Below, in pieces: positions 53,357 through 64,000 of a stretch of DNA of 64,000 nucleotides. Position 1 is the first letter of the stretch. Each line of letters begins with the position of its first letter. Origin of the DNA: Litomosoides sigmodontis (lineage: Eukaryota; Nematoda; Chromadorea; Rhabditida; Onchocercidae); contig OY718807.1 of assembly GCA_963070105.1 (NCBI GenBank), positions 4,003,001 through 4,067,000 on the forward strand, read 5' to 3'. Under the pieces are notes generated by a model. That model did no database searches. It saw only the letters and a program-made list of their open reading frames with translations, and was not told the origin of the DNA. Both the position numbers and the translations under genes were made by a program.

Positions 53357-55767
53357 ATGTTAATCAGGAAAGCAAAATTGGGAATTTTTAAAAAGTGCGG
53401 AGCAAATATAGTCTGTTTATTGGTCCTTTTTTTATGGGCAATAGGTTGGACCGATTATATTTTCGAAAAGTCTTTCTCAAAATTCAAATGGCCACTATAC
53501 ATAAATGTTCAAGAACAGGTACTGTCAAATTTTCAAAAATTTCTGGTGACAAATGTATAACTGGAATTAACTGGTCAACCTGCATCTCGTCATTACGAGA
53601 ATGATTGGGCTTGTTTTGAACCATTTTGTATTTTGTATTTGGCATGTGAGGTCATCAAGGAGATGAATAAATTTTACTTATAGTAAATAAATTCGTAGTA
53701 ATCATAGCTGAATAAATAGAAATATTGGTAGAATGATAGGACGAAGTGATAATTTTAGTATGCTGGATATGTCGGAAGCCTTTTTATTTTAAGGAAAATC
53801 GAAAATCAAAGACAAAAGGTCTTTCTGTTGAAGAAATATCAATGTTTTCGAATAAATATTTAAATATCTTTTCCCTATCTGTAAATTTTGTTAGGAAGAG
53901 CGTTTTTTTTTTATAAAACGGCATATATTGCAGATTTTCGAATCCATTATTTATTTTTTACTTTGCATAGGTACTATTGGAATTAAGTGGTCGACCAGCA
54001 TCTCATCTTTACGAGAACGATTGGGCTTATTTTGAACCATTTCATATTCCGGTGTGCGAAGTCATCAAGGAGATGAATAAATTTTTACTGATTATTGTCA
54101 AATCTTCACCGTTGCATTTTTTAGTAAGTTTTATGGGAACGTAATGAACCTCTTCCAGTAATATATCAGAGGATATTACCAACATATGTTCAGAATATTT
54201 TCGAGGAGTCATTTTCCTTTTTGCGAGGAGCCATTCTACTAGCATGAACACATATAACTTTTTTTTTTTTTAACACATGAATGAATGTACGACAATTTAG
54301 AAGCTCGCAGTGACTTTCAGTACTACAATTTTTTAAATGGTTATCTTCATTGCTGCTGGATTGCTCCAAACCATTTTGAAGAAAAAACAAGAAGTAAAAA
54401 TCCATGATAGTAAATTAAATATTTCTTAGAAACGACAAGCAATACGTGTTACATGGGGTTCAGTACTCAATCATTCCGATTTCACTGTGAAGACAATTTT
54501 TGTGATTGGCCGAGAACATTTTAATGAAGAAAATGAAGAACTACAAAAAGAAATTAAGTTGCACAAGGATGTACTAATTGGTGATTACATTGACAGCTAT
54601 TGGAATAATACACTGAAGGTTGCTGTTTTAAATTTCTTTGTGTGCCTTTAAAGTATTCTAAAATATAAGTTCCTGAGAATCCCAATTTCGAGTTGACTTT
54701 TTATGTTTTAGCTAACATAGACCTTTTTTTATGGAACATACAATGATAATTTTTGTGGCCTAATGAGACTTGTATTCCTTGAAAAGTGGAAAGATTTAAT
54801 AGGACTAACTGGATTTATGATGGAATTCCCAAATTATTTTCTGTAAATTACTCGTCGGTGAGTTTATTTCTCCGTGGTTTATCAATGCCAAATCCGAAAA
54901 AATCAAGATTTGGTTTAGAAATTTTGAAGTGCAATCAGTCATTTTTGCCCTGGCACTTCCATTTTAGTTTATTTTCAGTTTCTATCATCAGTTCAGTTTT
55001 CATTCAGTTATTGTCATCAAAATTATACTGTTCCTTATGCATTTTTTGTCGATGATGATTATCTGGTGTTGGTGCAAAACTTGATAGCAGAAATAAAAAA
55101 ATATGATATGAATGATCGGCTTTATATGGGCTGGAGATTTGATACACGACCATTTAGGACCAGATTTCACAAACATCGGGTAAACTGTTCAAATATTGAT
55201 TAATGATGGCAACAATTATTTTGCTGATAAGATGTATAAAATCGATTTGTGTAGAACTCCTTCATTTCCGATTCGAAAGCTTAAATGAGGAGCAACGCGA
55301 AATGTGAATGAGTTATGTAGTCAAGCATGTAGGGTAAAAGTGCAACTACATACATTTTTACTTTCACTCTCCTCGTAGCTTCGTTTATTTTGCTTGGATT
55401 ATATAGCATTCTTTGCCGAATAAGTAGAAACGGCGCTTTTACACTCAATCATTTTCAGGTATCCATTGCATCGTATCCTTTCAATCGTTATCCACCATAC
55501 ATATCTGCTGGGGCAGTACTGTTATCATCGCAGACAATTCGCGAAATGTATCATGCAATACAATTTACCAGACTTTATGTCTATGACGATGTTTATGCTG
55601 GTATACTGGCGAAATCACTGAATTTGACCGTCAGACATAACAAAAATATGCGTTTTTGGAAAGCGGCAGTTAGTGTGGAAACAAAAAATTTGATTTGTGC
55701 TCATGGATTTGAAGGTGAACACCTGAATTCCCTTTACAATAAGTTCAGAGCTAAAGGGATTCTATAA
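53357..55767 (+). CDS. Beta-1,3-galactosyltransferase-family enzyme (GT31), 6 exons
   Basis: A type II Golgi membrane enzyme. Exons: 53357-53518, 53971-54123, 54430-54618, 54787-54842, 55008-55179, 55459-55767, giving 346 residues in one frame. Residues about 17-35 (NIVCLLVLFLWAIGWTDYIF) form the single signal-anchor helix after a basic N-terminus. The lumenal part has the GT31 landmarks: KRQAIRVTWGS (the R..IR.TW motif), VKTIFVIG, GDYIDSYWNNTLK, the metal-binding FVDDDYLV, then YPFNRYPPYISAGAVLLS, DDVYAGILAKSLNL and a C-terminal cysteine (NLICAHGF). Donor UDP-galactose is typical of the family; a GlcNAc donor or another acceptor cannot be excluded. A damaged copy of exon 2 lies in intron 1. 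The neighbour at 56.1 kb runs tail to tail. Confidence 0.9.
53555..53690 (+). pseudogene. Decayed duplicate of galactosyltransferase exon 2
   Basis: This part of intron 1 matches exon 2 (53971-54105) closely: ELTGQPASRHYENDWACFEPF here against ELSGRPASHLYENDWAYFEPF in the real exon, and both share EVIKEMNKF. The copy has a stop at its second codon (gtataactg), no AG acceptor in front, and a TAG at the end of the segment where the real exon continues. A duplicated exon that has lost its splice site fits best. A cryptic or regulated exon is the alternative. Confidence 0.8.
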
Positions 55768-56014
55768 TAAACTAAAAGAGGAGGATGAAGTAAAGCTTTC
55801 ACAACGAATTGATTTGATTACAATTTATCATCCTTACATCACTGATAAAGTAACCGAACTATTGCTAAACAAGCTGAACTATTTGTTGAGCTATTGAGTT
55901 TAAATATCAAACAGCATAGCTAACTTCATATTAACGTACTTAGCATACTATTAAAAGTGTGTCTTTACCAAGTACTTTCAACATTTTAAATTCGACAGTG
56001 TGATAATATGTGAA

Positions 56015-56020
56015 AATAAA
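56015..56020 (+). terminator. Polyadenylation signal AATAAA
   Basis: AATAAA 248 bases after the galactosyltransferase stop, in the 350-base gap to the convergent gene. Confidence 0.5.
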
Positions 56021-56115
56021 ACTGAATATTTCAAAACAGCCCCATATATAACACTTCTGCGCCTCAAGTAACTAAAAAAAGTGCGAACTAAAAAAAGACG
56101 CAATATATCGAACTT

Positions 56116-56668
56116 TCACAACATTTCCTGATCAACTTCACGAATCCACTGTTTTGCAAGTTCAGACTCCATTACAAGAGATTGTGACGTGCACACGGAT
56201 CCTGTGCATTTCTTCAATCTCTAAAAAATCGAAATGATAAACTATAACTTTAGAATCAAGTTTACTTTCGTCACATCAAAGTATTTAGATAGGTCGTATA
56301 ACGGTGGACTATGTCATTGGTCTGATGAGGCAGAAGTTAAATGAAACAAATGTTTAATATATATGCATAAACCAACTATGGCATGTAATTGCGATGGCTG
56401 AGTTATAAAATGTCCGTTTTGAGCAAAAAAAAATGAAAAATTAGAGACAACACTTCAAAGGTATTCAGTGAGAGTGTGAATATTCATATCTTGAAAATCA
56501 ACGGTTATATATCATCAAGCAGCACTGTTTTATGCTTCAGTTACTTAAAATGTACCTTAGTTCTTTGATCGGGGTTGTCATCACCTCTTTCAGTGTCGTT
56601 CACTGCTCCGTTTTGAGATGTCAAAAGACGCACTGGATCGTAAAACGTTGCGGTGTCTTTATCTTGTT
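56116..56668 (-). repeat. Exon module copy C, truncated
   Basis: Exons 56556-56668 (113 bases) and 56116-56220. The first exon starts with the same EQ codons but lacks about 26 residues found in A and B. The second ends the protein (WIREVDQEML, stop). Confidence 0.7.
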
Positions 56669-59143
56669 CTGCAGTAAATAAGTTGTAAGAGATTTTAGTT
56701 ACTTTCCTTTCTTAAGTAACTGTACAAAGATTAAAATCATTTTCAAAAGACACCTTGTCTGAAAGCAACTTCACGAATCCACCGTTTAGTAAGTTCTGAT
56801 TCCATTGCAGGAGGTTCTGATATATGTGCTAGTTCTATATCTTTTTTCTTGAAGTTCTAAAAAAATTATTGCAATGAATTGAGTGTTGAAAAATGTCTAA
56901 CCAACGCCTACGTTTAAGATCTTGAAGAAAACAATTAACAGCTATTTGACAAAGAAATTACTGCTTGTGCCTCTATTATTTGAAACATACATCCGTTCTT
57001 TGGTCCACACTGTCTCTGCTTCTTGTGTCATCCGTTATTGTGTCTTGTAATGTCAAAATACGAACAGGTTCCAAAAAAGTTGCGGAATCTTCATCTTGAT
57101 CTACCGTAAATGAACCTGTTAGGGATGTTGGTGGTCTGTACAACAACTTCTCTATCAAAGTTTCAGTTGGTTTTCTTTGGCCTGAAGCTCATTACAACGT
57201 GGAGATCAACTTTTCACAAAATTTTAAAAAGATATGAAGTACAACTACTTCAGAAACTTTCGAATCTTCGGAAGGCATTGGCCTCGTATTAGAGCACTTT
57301 CTTTTTTGTAACAAAGTAAAGGTCAAAAATGATTTCAAAAAATACCTTGTTCGAAAGCAACTTCACGAATCCACTGTTTAGTAAATTCGGATTCCACGAC
57401 AGGAGAATCTCGTACACGTGCTAGTCCTACGTCTTCTTTCAGACTCTAAAAAACGTGATAAGAGTAATTTGACGGTAATCAAGTGCATCCATTGCATTTT
57501 GTTAAAGTATTTGTAGGTTACATATAGAGGAACTGATTAGTAAATTTGCTAGTTAAAATTTTTCTTGGTTATGACTACAGTATTAAGTGCTCAATAGATA
57601 CATTCTGAAATATGAGTTGTAACAGAATAATGAAAGATAAGGGGTCATAAAATAACTTATAGCAGAAACATGAAATGTCGCATAGATAGCTGCTAAAACA
57701 CAATCTAGTCAGCTATGAATCAAAAACACGAATAATAACAAACAATTCAGAGCTTAAAACCAGAGATATGTCATTTCTGACTTTCGCAGTTCCTAGTTAA
57801 TTTCCGAAGAAAAATAATGTAATTAAGACCTAAATGTTGAAATCTTCAAGAAAACTATTAGTCGTTAGCCAACAAGGAACACTGCATTTTATAGCTGTAT
57901 TATTACAAACATACATCGCTTATTTGATCAAAGTTATCTTTGTTCCTTACAGTGTCATCCATTGTTGTGTCTTGAAATGATAAAACATGCACTGGTTCCA
58001 AAAACGTTAGAGTATTTTCATCTCTATCTGCCGTAAATGAACCTGATAGAGTTGCTGGAGGCCTACATAACTTCTCAGCAAATGTTTCGTTTGGTTCTCT
58101 TTGTTCTGAAATTCAAATAAAACGAGCATCAAATTTTTATAATGCTCTCAAAAGATTTAAAACCATCTCATGCTTTTTTGCAAATCTTTATATGACGCGC
58201 GTCGTGTTGTAGTACTTCGAGGGTTAAAGTGATTTTCAAAAGATACCTTGTTTGAAAGTACTGTTCCGATTATTTTTTGAAGTGTTCGCTGCTATTTGCA
58301 ATCCTGAAACTTGCGCTTCTCTGCAAAAAAGTAACTATCACGTGAAAGATTAAGAAATCATACTTCATTTCTTAATTACGAAAATTAACAGAAATATTTC
58401 TTCATTAGCAATGAGCGACATAAAAAGGAAGCAGAAGAAAAACTTACAAGTTAATAATAGATTTGGAAGAAGGAGGGATAGCTTTATCCATCCTTTCAAT
58501 CCGCTTTTCATCCATATTCGTATTCTTCGTACAGCTCTCAGAAATATCTGCAAATACCATTGAAGAAAAATTTATATGTTGTACAAAATTTTAAACCTCA
58601 TCAGTATATATACGAAATCAAACTTTAATCAATTATGACATAAATCTCACTCTCTGTGTTTTTCGTTACGCTATCAATAACTTCAACCATTTTTGCAAAA
58701 TTAGTGCGCTCAAACTGTCTGGCTTCTAAACGCTCAATTTCAGCCTGCATCTCACATTTCACAGCTTGCAATACAAGCATCAGACTTTCAATCAGTTTCG
58801 CAGTGTTTTCGCAGTCCTCAGCTCCAGACTCCAAATAACGCTGAAAAAATCTATATATGAAGTCAGATCACATTAATACCACTAATTAATACTGGAAATT
58901 AACAATATTAATGATACATCTAATTATACTACTAGTTAGGCCACTTACAACCCAGACAGTAGAACAAAGTCTTCAAATAACTTAAATCAGTTTAGAAATT
59001 AAACAGCATACATGATAGGTACAATGCTGTGCTTTTTCATTGATTACATCCCATCCACCTGCTTCTTGGAACTGTTTTAACTTTTGATTAAAAAAATTGT
59101 GGACAGCAGCCATATATTGATCGTCAGTTATCGCCTTCGCCAT
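56116..59143 (-). CDS. Unrecognised protein with tandem two-exon modules, 10 exons
   Basis: Exons: 59012-59143, 58651-58840, 58448-58547, 58247-58320, 57915-58105, 57346-57445, 56991-57181, 56754-56856, 56556-56668, 56116-56220; in one frame, 432 residues. I do not recognise the family. The N-terminus (DDQYMAAVHNFFNQKLKQF, GGWDVINEKA) and next exon (LIESLMLVLQAVKCEMQAEI then ERLEARQF) look helical, probably coiled coil. The rest is three copies of a module: one exon carrying RPP.(S/T)L.GSFT.D.DE...TFLEPV..L..QD....DT, then one carrying ESE(L/F)(T/A)K(Q/R)WIREV. The third copy has lost the first half of its first exon and ends the protein. No signal peptide or membrane segment is seen. All acceptor and donor sites are canonical and phases repeat (1 then 0) in each module, so the gene looks functional. 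Confidence 0.75.
56754..57181 (-). repeat. Exon module copy B
   Basis: Exons 56991-57181 (191 bases, same length as in copy A) and 56754-56856 (103 bases). Its first exon carries SLTGSFTVDQDEDSATFLEP and its second WIREVAFRQ before the donor, against WIREVAFEQ in A. Confidence 0.75.
57346..58105 (-). repeat. Exon module copy A
   Basis: Exons 57915-58105 (191 bases) and 57346-57445 (100 bases) with the intron between. First copy in transcription order. Its first exon carries TLSGSFTADRDENTLTFLEP. Confidence 0.75.
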
Positions 59144-60140
59144 CCGGTTTAGTTTCGAAGGAAACCGTAACAGAACAAAAAATGAATACCAACATAAAAA
59201 AACAAAATGAAAAACGTTCACATTTTTTCCTCTTCGTAAGTTCGTAGCAGTGCCTGCTCCAACAGTATTGACGAAATCTTTTATACGAATCATTCAAACG
59301 TAATTTTTAGAGTAAATCCACATTATTTATACCTAGTCAAATACCATTCCAGAGAAACACAAGAAATAATATACCCGCACAAACAAGATGATAATTCATC
59401 TGCAACTGTCACAAGACTACCGCAAGTACATATGAGAAATTTAGAATGAATTGAAAATAAAAATTACAAGGTATCAAAGTACCTAACTTGCCTATCAAAC
59501 AGCTGGAAGCGCTAAAGTCCAACATCCACTCTCTCTCAAGAGTCATACAAATTCAAAATTTGAAAAGCGATAGTGAAATGCTCGTTCTGAAATTCTGGTC
59601 CCATTGCTGAAGATGGTAGTGTGTACTGTAAAGTTATATGGTTGTGCCGGATGTCGTTGGATCTTGCTGGAAGTTTTCTTTTTACAAAAAACACACGCAA
59701 AACTTTCTCATGCTACAGTGATATTTAAATTCTGGCTGGAGAGAAATTCACTTCATCTGCCTTACAGAGTTCCAAATACGCGGCTAAAAAAGGGTCATGA
59801 AAAACTACCAGTGATAATGAACTTGATAACTATCTGTGGGATAATGCCATTTTGTAGCTTTGCTAGCTGAAACCCTCCACCTCTCTCTTTCTCCTCCTAC
59901 ACGCAACTTACAGAGAAGGCACTCATATAATTTATTTTCTCCTAGTAAATGTACGAGTGAAATTTGAAAATCTGTTCGCTGCGAGACCCACCCAGGCAGT
60001 TAGTGTGACGTCGCGTTTCTCTACTTCAGAAGTGCGGCAGCCAATCGAACTATCTCACATAGTACGTACACGCAGCATTGCGTTCACTTCTCTCTCTGTC
60101 TCTTGCAAAAGGAAGGGATAAGGTAGTTCGAGTCCCGAAA
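59144..60140. promoter_or_regulatory. Shared upstream region of two divergent genes
   Basis: About 1 kb between the divergent starts of the repeat-module gene (minus) and PDI-6 (plus). It should hold both promoters. No TATA box or ER-stress element could be singled out with confidence. A short plus-strand frame at 59604-59870 shows no domain. Confidence 0.4.
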
Positions 60141-62593
60141 ATGAAGTTATATCTCTTAGCAGGTAAGTTTTTCCAGTTATGAATGACAGATCTTCATGGG
60201 TCTGGAACATGGTGTAGCTCTTTATGCTTGTCACTTATGTGATTTGAAGTATCACCTCATCCCATCCTAAACTGCACATCGCAACTTCAGAGTTACCGTT
60301 TTTGGCTGAAGTTTAGTATCTTGGAGTTTGCAATTCATTGCAGTATAATCGACGTTGGTGATTAACTGGTTTAAGAAGGGACATAATTCATCATTGGATA
60401 TTTGCTAGTACTTTTTGCCATTTATAGTTGGTTTTTCAGTTTTGGTTGCATTATCGCATGCATTGTATGAGAGCAATCATGATGTAATTCAATTGACAGA
60501 ATCGAATTTCAACAGTAAAGTGTTGGAAAGCGATAAAATATGGATTGTTGAATTTTTTGCGCCGTGGTAAGTTGTCAGATATTACATTGTAGTATTTTGA
60601 TATACTTTCCAAGTATTTTTTGGATGTAACTTGAACTACAGCTCTTTGCAGGTGTGGTCACTGTCAAAAATTAGTTCCAGAATATCTGAAACTAGCCAAT
60701 GCGGTGAAAGGTGTCTTTAAAGTTGGAGCGGTGGACATGACGCAACATCAGTCAGTGGGTGCACCCTATAATGTACAAGGCTTCCCCACAATTAAAATAT
60801 TTGGTGCTAATAAGAAGACTCCAGTTGAATATCAGGGTTAGCTTTCGTATACTTCTCGATGCCCTTTTATTTGACTTAATTAGTATTCATAATATGAATA
60901 ATTTTCTGTACTTGTCCATTCATTTTTTGTTAAAACTCCTAAACTTAATTCGTTTATTCAAAATGAGGGAATTAGCTGTTGTCATTATTACTCTTGATAG
61001 GTTCAAATGTCTATGGAAGGAAACTATTTAAAAATCGTAGGAGTAAAATCATTGAAGGTCCTCGAACGGCGCAGGCGATGGCAGATTCTCTAATAAGTGA
61101 GCTTCGAAAAACACTAAATACGAAACTGGGTATTAGCGATTCAAGCAGGTCGGGTAGTTCTGGTGATAAGAAAGGCAGTGGTAAAGATGTGATTGAACTG
61201 ACTGACAGCAACTTTGAGGACTTGGTGCTACACAGTAAGGATATTTGGCTTGTGGAATTTTTTGCACCTTGGTGCGGTCATTGTAAAGCTTTGAAACCAC
61301 ATTGGGAAAAGGCTGCTTCAGAATTGGCTGGTAAAGTAAAGGTAAAAGCTGTTTTTCTTTTAACATAAGACTTGAAATTTTATACAGCTGTTGTTTATAA
61401 AATTTACTCGCTGACTTGTATACCCGTGACTATGATTTTTAAAGAAACTCTCCAAGTCGGTTATTGTCAAAAATTACTAGTCATATATTCGTGATTTTCA
61501 CTAAACTAATGCATGTTCAGTTGGGTGCTTTGGATGCAACAGTATATCAAGTGATGTCATCACGTTTTAATATCAAAGGTTTTCCAACGATCAAATATTT
61601 TGCACCAGGCTCAAGTGCTAGCGATGCCGAAGACTACGTTGGTGGACGAACGAGTGATGATATTGTCCAGTATGCACTTAACAAAGTAAAACTTTTGTTT
61701 CACGGTTTTATTTTTATTGCAATATAAATATATTCCAGGTTCTAAAACATACAAATATGTTCTAGGTAATGACGGCGTGTACAATCGATAGATTTTTGAA
61801 ACTTTAAGGTTTTAATGAAAATTGGTGAGTGGAAGGCATTTTTGTTTTTCAGTTTGCTGAAAATATGCCAGCACCAGAAGTTGTGGAAGCAGTTTCACAG
61901 GAAGTCGTCGATAACGTTTGTAAAGAAAAGCAGCTTTGTATAATCGCTGTGTTGCCGTATATTCTTGATTGTCAAAGTAACTGCCGAAACGCCTATTTAG
62001 AAGTACCACATTTTTATTAGTATTGGATATTTGAAAAGTTTGTGTGATCATTGTTTTTAGTTACCATTTGCCTATTTTACTTTAGGTTTTGAAAGAATCA
62101 GCAAAAAAATTCAAACGAAATTTATGGGGCTGGGTGTGGACGGAAGCAGGTAAACAAGCTGAGCTGGAGAAAGCATTTGGCATGGGTGGTTTCGGTTATC
62201 CAGCTTTGGCAGCGCTGAGCTATCGTAAAATGAAGTTTTCGATGTTAAAAGTTTGTCGTTGTTCTTCTAGAACGATAATTTACCGCAAATCAGTTGTAAT
62301 TTTGAGAAAACTACTTATTCGGAGGATCATGGGGAGTCGTGTGCAGAGCGAATTAAAACTGATGAATTCCGAAGTTTCAGGGTTCATTTGGTGTCTCCGG
62401 AATCCAAGAATTCTTGAGGGATCTTTCTTACGGTAAAGGTCAAACGGCACCGATGAAAGGTGCAGAATTTCCGGAGATTTTGAGTGTAGAGCCGTGGGAT
62501 GGTAAGGATGGTGAGATGCCCGTCGAGGAAGACATCGATGTTTCAGATATTGATCTGGATGAAGAAGAGAAGCCGAATAAAACTGAATTGTAA
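60141..62593 (+). CDS. pdi-6: Protein disulfide isomerase A6 (P5 / PDI-6), 8 exons
   Basis: An endoplasmic-reticulum thiol-disulfide oxidoreductase. Exons: 60141-60162, 60440-60566, 60652-60836, 61058-61341 (or from 61001), 61521-61685, 61853-62002, 62086-62250, 62381-62593. The shorter exon 4 gives 436 residues, close to the family's roughly 440. Order: signal peptide [19 protein letters not shown]; thioredoxin domain a0 with active site [10 protein letters not shown] and cis-proline in GFPTIKIFG; linker with [10 protein letters not shown]; Ser/Gly-rich spacer; domain a with [10 protein letters not shown] and [12 protein letters not shown]-terminal b domain with [50 protein letters not shown] and [14 protein letters not shown]; acidic tail ending KTEL, a KDEL-type retention signal. 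Both CGHC sites are intact, and exon 2 ends within the codon just before the first CGHC. Confidence 0.96.
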
Positions 62594-62890
62594 TTTATGA
62601 TTTACACCTAAAACCTCTCCCTAAATTGCAGTCGTTTTTTGTAGTGATTTATTAAGACGGTGACTAACTTTACAGTTCACTATCTTTTAATTCTTGAGCG
62701 TTTTTTTTTCTTTCAGTGGCATATCTCACATTTATGCATTATGAAATTCCATCTCAGATAGATATTTCGTCCTTTTTAAGAAATAGGTCCTATTGCTACA
62801 TCACAACTGAAACCTTGATAATTTTAGCGCACAATATCGTTTCTTTTTTATGAACGCAAGCGCCACGATGCATGTCACTTTACTGACTCT

Positions 62891-62896
62891 AATAAA
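62891..62896 (+). terminator. Polyadenylation signal AATAAA
   Basis: AATAAA 298 bases after the PDI-6 stop; a second lies near 62957. Confidence 0.5.
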
Positions 62897-63123
62897 CAAA
62901 ATATACTTGAGCATAGTTCTAGTTTCGTGAATTCTACATCAATATTTCGGATGTATAAATAAAATTGTTCTGACGGATAGACCTAAGCGATAGGCCGTTG
63001 TTACTTTATTTATTGTTTCCTATATATGCATCATTTTCTGCAGTTATTCAAACAAAGTGTTTTGTTATTTTTGTTGTTTCAACACTGCATATTGAGTATT
63101 CATTCATTTACAACAAGTTAGAT

Positions 63124-63262
63124 TATCGACGCGCCAAGAAATGCAAAAGTACGAATAACCGTTGTCGAACGCCAACTTGGTGGATCGTAAAACATAATGC
63201 AGACAACAAGTATTTCTTGGTATTGCAAAACAGTCGAATCCATAAAATATGGGTTTGCATTA
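63124..63262 (+). pseudogene. Possible relic of ribosomal protein L39 (weak)
   Basis: Reads RRAKKCKSTNNRCRTPTWW, then IVKHNADNKYF and QNSRIHKIW. This recalls the basic L39 order (AKK..K..NR...P.W, then a basic stretch with a late tryptophan) but needs shifts and lacks the RRHWRR hallmark in frame. It is too degraded to be sure. Confidence 0.25.
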
Positions 63263-64000
63263 AGCAAGACCGTCACATGAACAACGCTCGACTTACTCGG
63301 TATTATTGATTTTTTAAATTATTCAGATATTGAAAAATCTCAATGCTGTAAAAACGTGTAGGGGCAAACATACTGCCATTACTCTCCAAACATAAACACG
63401 CCACCTAATTACTATCAAGAATGCAGACGAATATCATTTTTGCTCTAGATCGTTCAATCTCGCCAAATCCATAGTATTTAGCTCGTAACCAAACAGCAGA
63501 AAGAGGAATAGTAATATTTTTGGTCATTAAAGCATGCTGAGAGAACGAGGCGAGGAGAATCCCATCCAAAACGTAATCGTTGGAAAGCAAGAAACACTAA
63601 GTGTCCTAATTTGGGTCTGGTCTGCGTATCAAAAAAAATACAAAAGGTAGCTCTTAAAGCGTGTCACAAAATCATAAAAATAAAGCAACTTTTAGGAATC
63701 TCCATACATGTTTTTCCAAAAATTAATAAAACAGAGTTAAATAAAACAGTACATTTGAAGTACAAGAGGTGTTGTGTAAGAACTGAAACATTCCTTCAAA
63801 AAAAAGATGGATTTAACGTGGTTCAAAATGAATTACAGCAAAGAAGATACAACGGAGTCAGTTCAATGTATACAACCTACAAAGTGTGAAAAGCTTGCAA
63901 AGATAGAAACACACAAATTACGAGAAAATTACCGCTTATTCTATAGTTAGCAATTTAGAGTCGATCATATATCATAATAACAGTCAGGGCGTCTCAAAGT

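Larger units (their letters stand above)
62594..64000. other. Intergenic, 3' flank of PDI-6
   Basis: Includes the PDI-6 3' UTR and a possible L39 relic (next entry but one). Two more open frames (63405-63590 minus, 63611-63889 plus) have no recognisable domain; the minus one could be a last exon of a gene beyond the window, but nothing supports that. Confidence 0.4.

Noticed and set aside
63405..63590. Minus-strand frame of 61 codons near the window end (YYGFGEIERSRAKMIF)
   Set aside because: Could be a terminal exon of a gene beyond the window, but no acceptor-bounded exon chain or known domain supports it.

Overview
This window looks like genomic DNA of a nematode. It is AT-rich, and its genes are cut by many short introns with GT...AG borders and T-rich acceptors ending in tttcag. 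The proteins fit animal orthologues such as NPRL2, PIG-F, thymidylate synthase, PDIA6/PDI-6 and an IVNS1ABP-like kelch protein. There is also a short run of the nematode telomere hexamer (TTAGGC) and at least one pair of closely packed same-strand genes that resembles a nematode operon. The general style suggests a parasitic spirurid or filarial-like worm, but no species can be named from sequence alone.

Layout. 1-7.4 kb: an intronless, frame-broken copy of cytosolic glycerol-3-phosphate dehydrogenase (+), then two minus-strand genes lying close together, PIG-F (GPI-anchor synthesis) followed by NPRL2 (GATOR1). 10.1-12.8 kb: a METTL13/spermidine-synthase-fold methyltransferase (-). 12.8-31.2 kb: a gene-poor tract with microsatellites, an inverted repeat, a short interstitial telomere repeat and one weak candidate signal-peptide exon. 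31.2-34.4 kb: a BTB-domain gene (-) whose upstream exons do not resolve. 34.7-36.3 kb: thymidylate synthase (-). 37.1-37.6 kb: a degraded gene remnant. 38.6-39.5 kb: a very long ATT microsatellite. 40.0-43.2 kb: a dermatopontin-like multi-exon gene (+). 45.5-50.5 kb: a BTB-BACK-kelch gene (+). 53.4-55.8 kb: a beta-1,3-galactosyltransferase-family gene (+) with a decayed exon copy in its first intron. 56.1-59.1 kb: an unrecognised gene (-) built by tandem duplication of a two-exon module. 60.1-62.6 kb: protein disulfide isomerase PDI-6/PDIA6 (+). 62.6-64 kb: intergenic, with a possible ribosomal-protein-L39 relic.

Exon models for NPRL2, the methyltransferase, thymidylate synthase, the galactosyltransferase, the repeat-module gene and PDI-6 were joined by hand and keep one open frame from start to stop with consistent intron phases. 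The dermatopontin-like gene is consistent from its first recognised exon to its stop. The kelch gene has one unresolved junction, and the BTB gene has two. I see no defence island, CRISPR array, transposase or viral gene, and no clear candidate for an unknown multi-gene system. The most unusual items are the tandem exon-module gene, the pseudo-exon in the galactosyltransferase, the missing three-residue block in thymidylate synthase, and the alternative acceptor in PDI-6.
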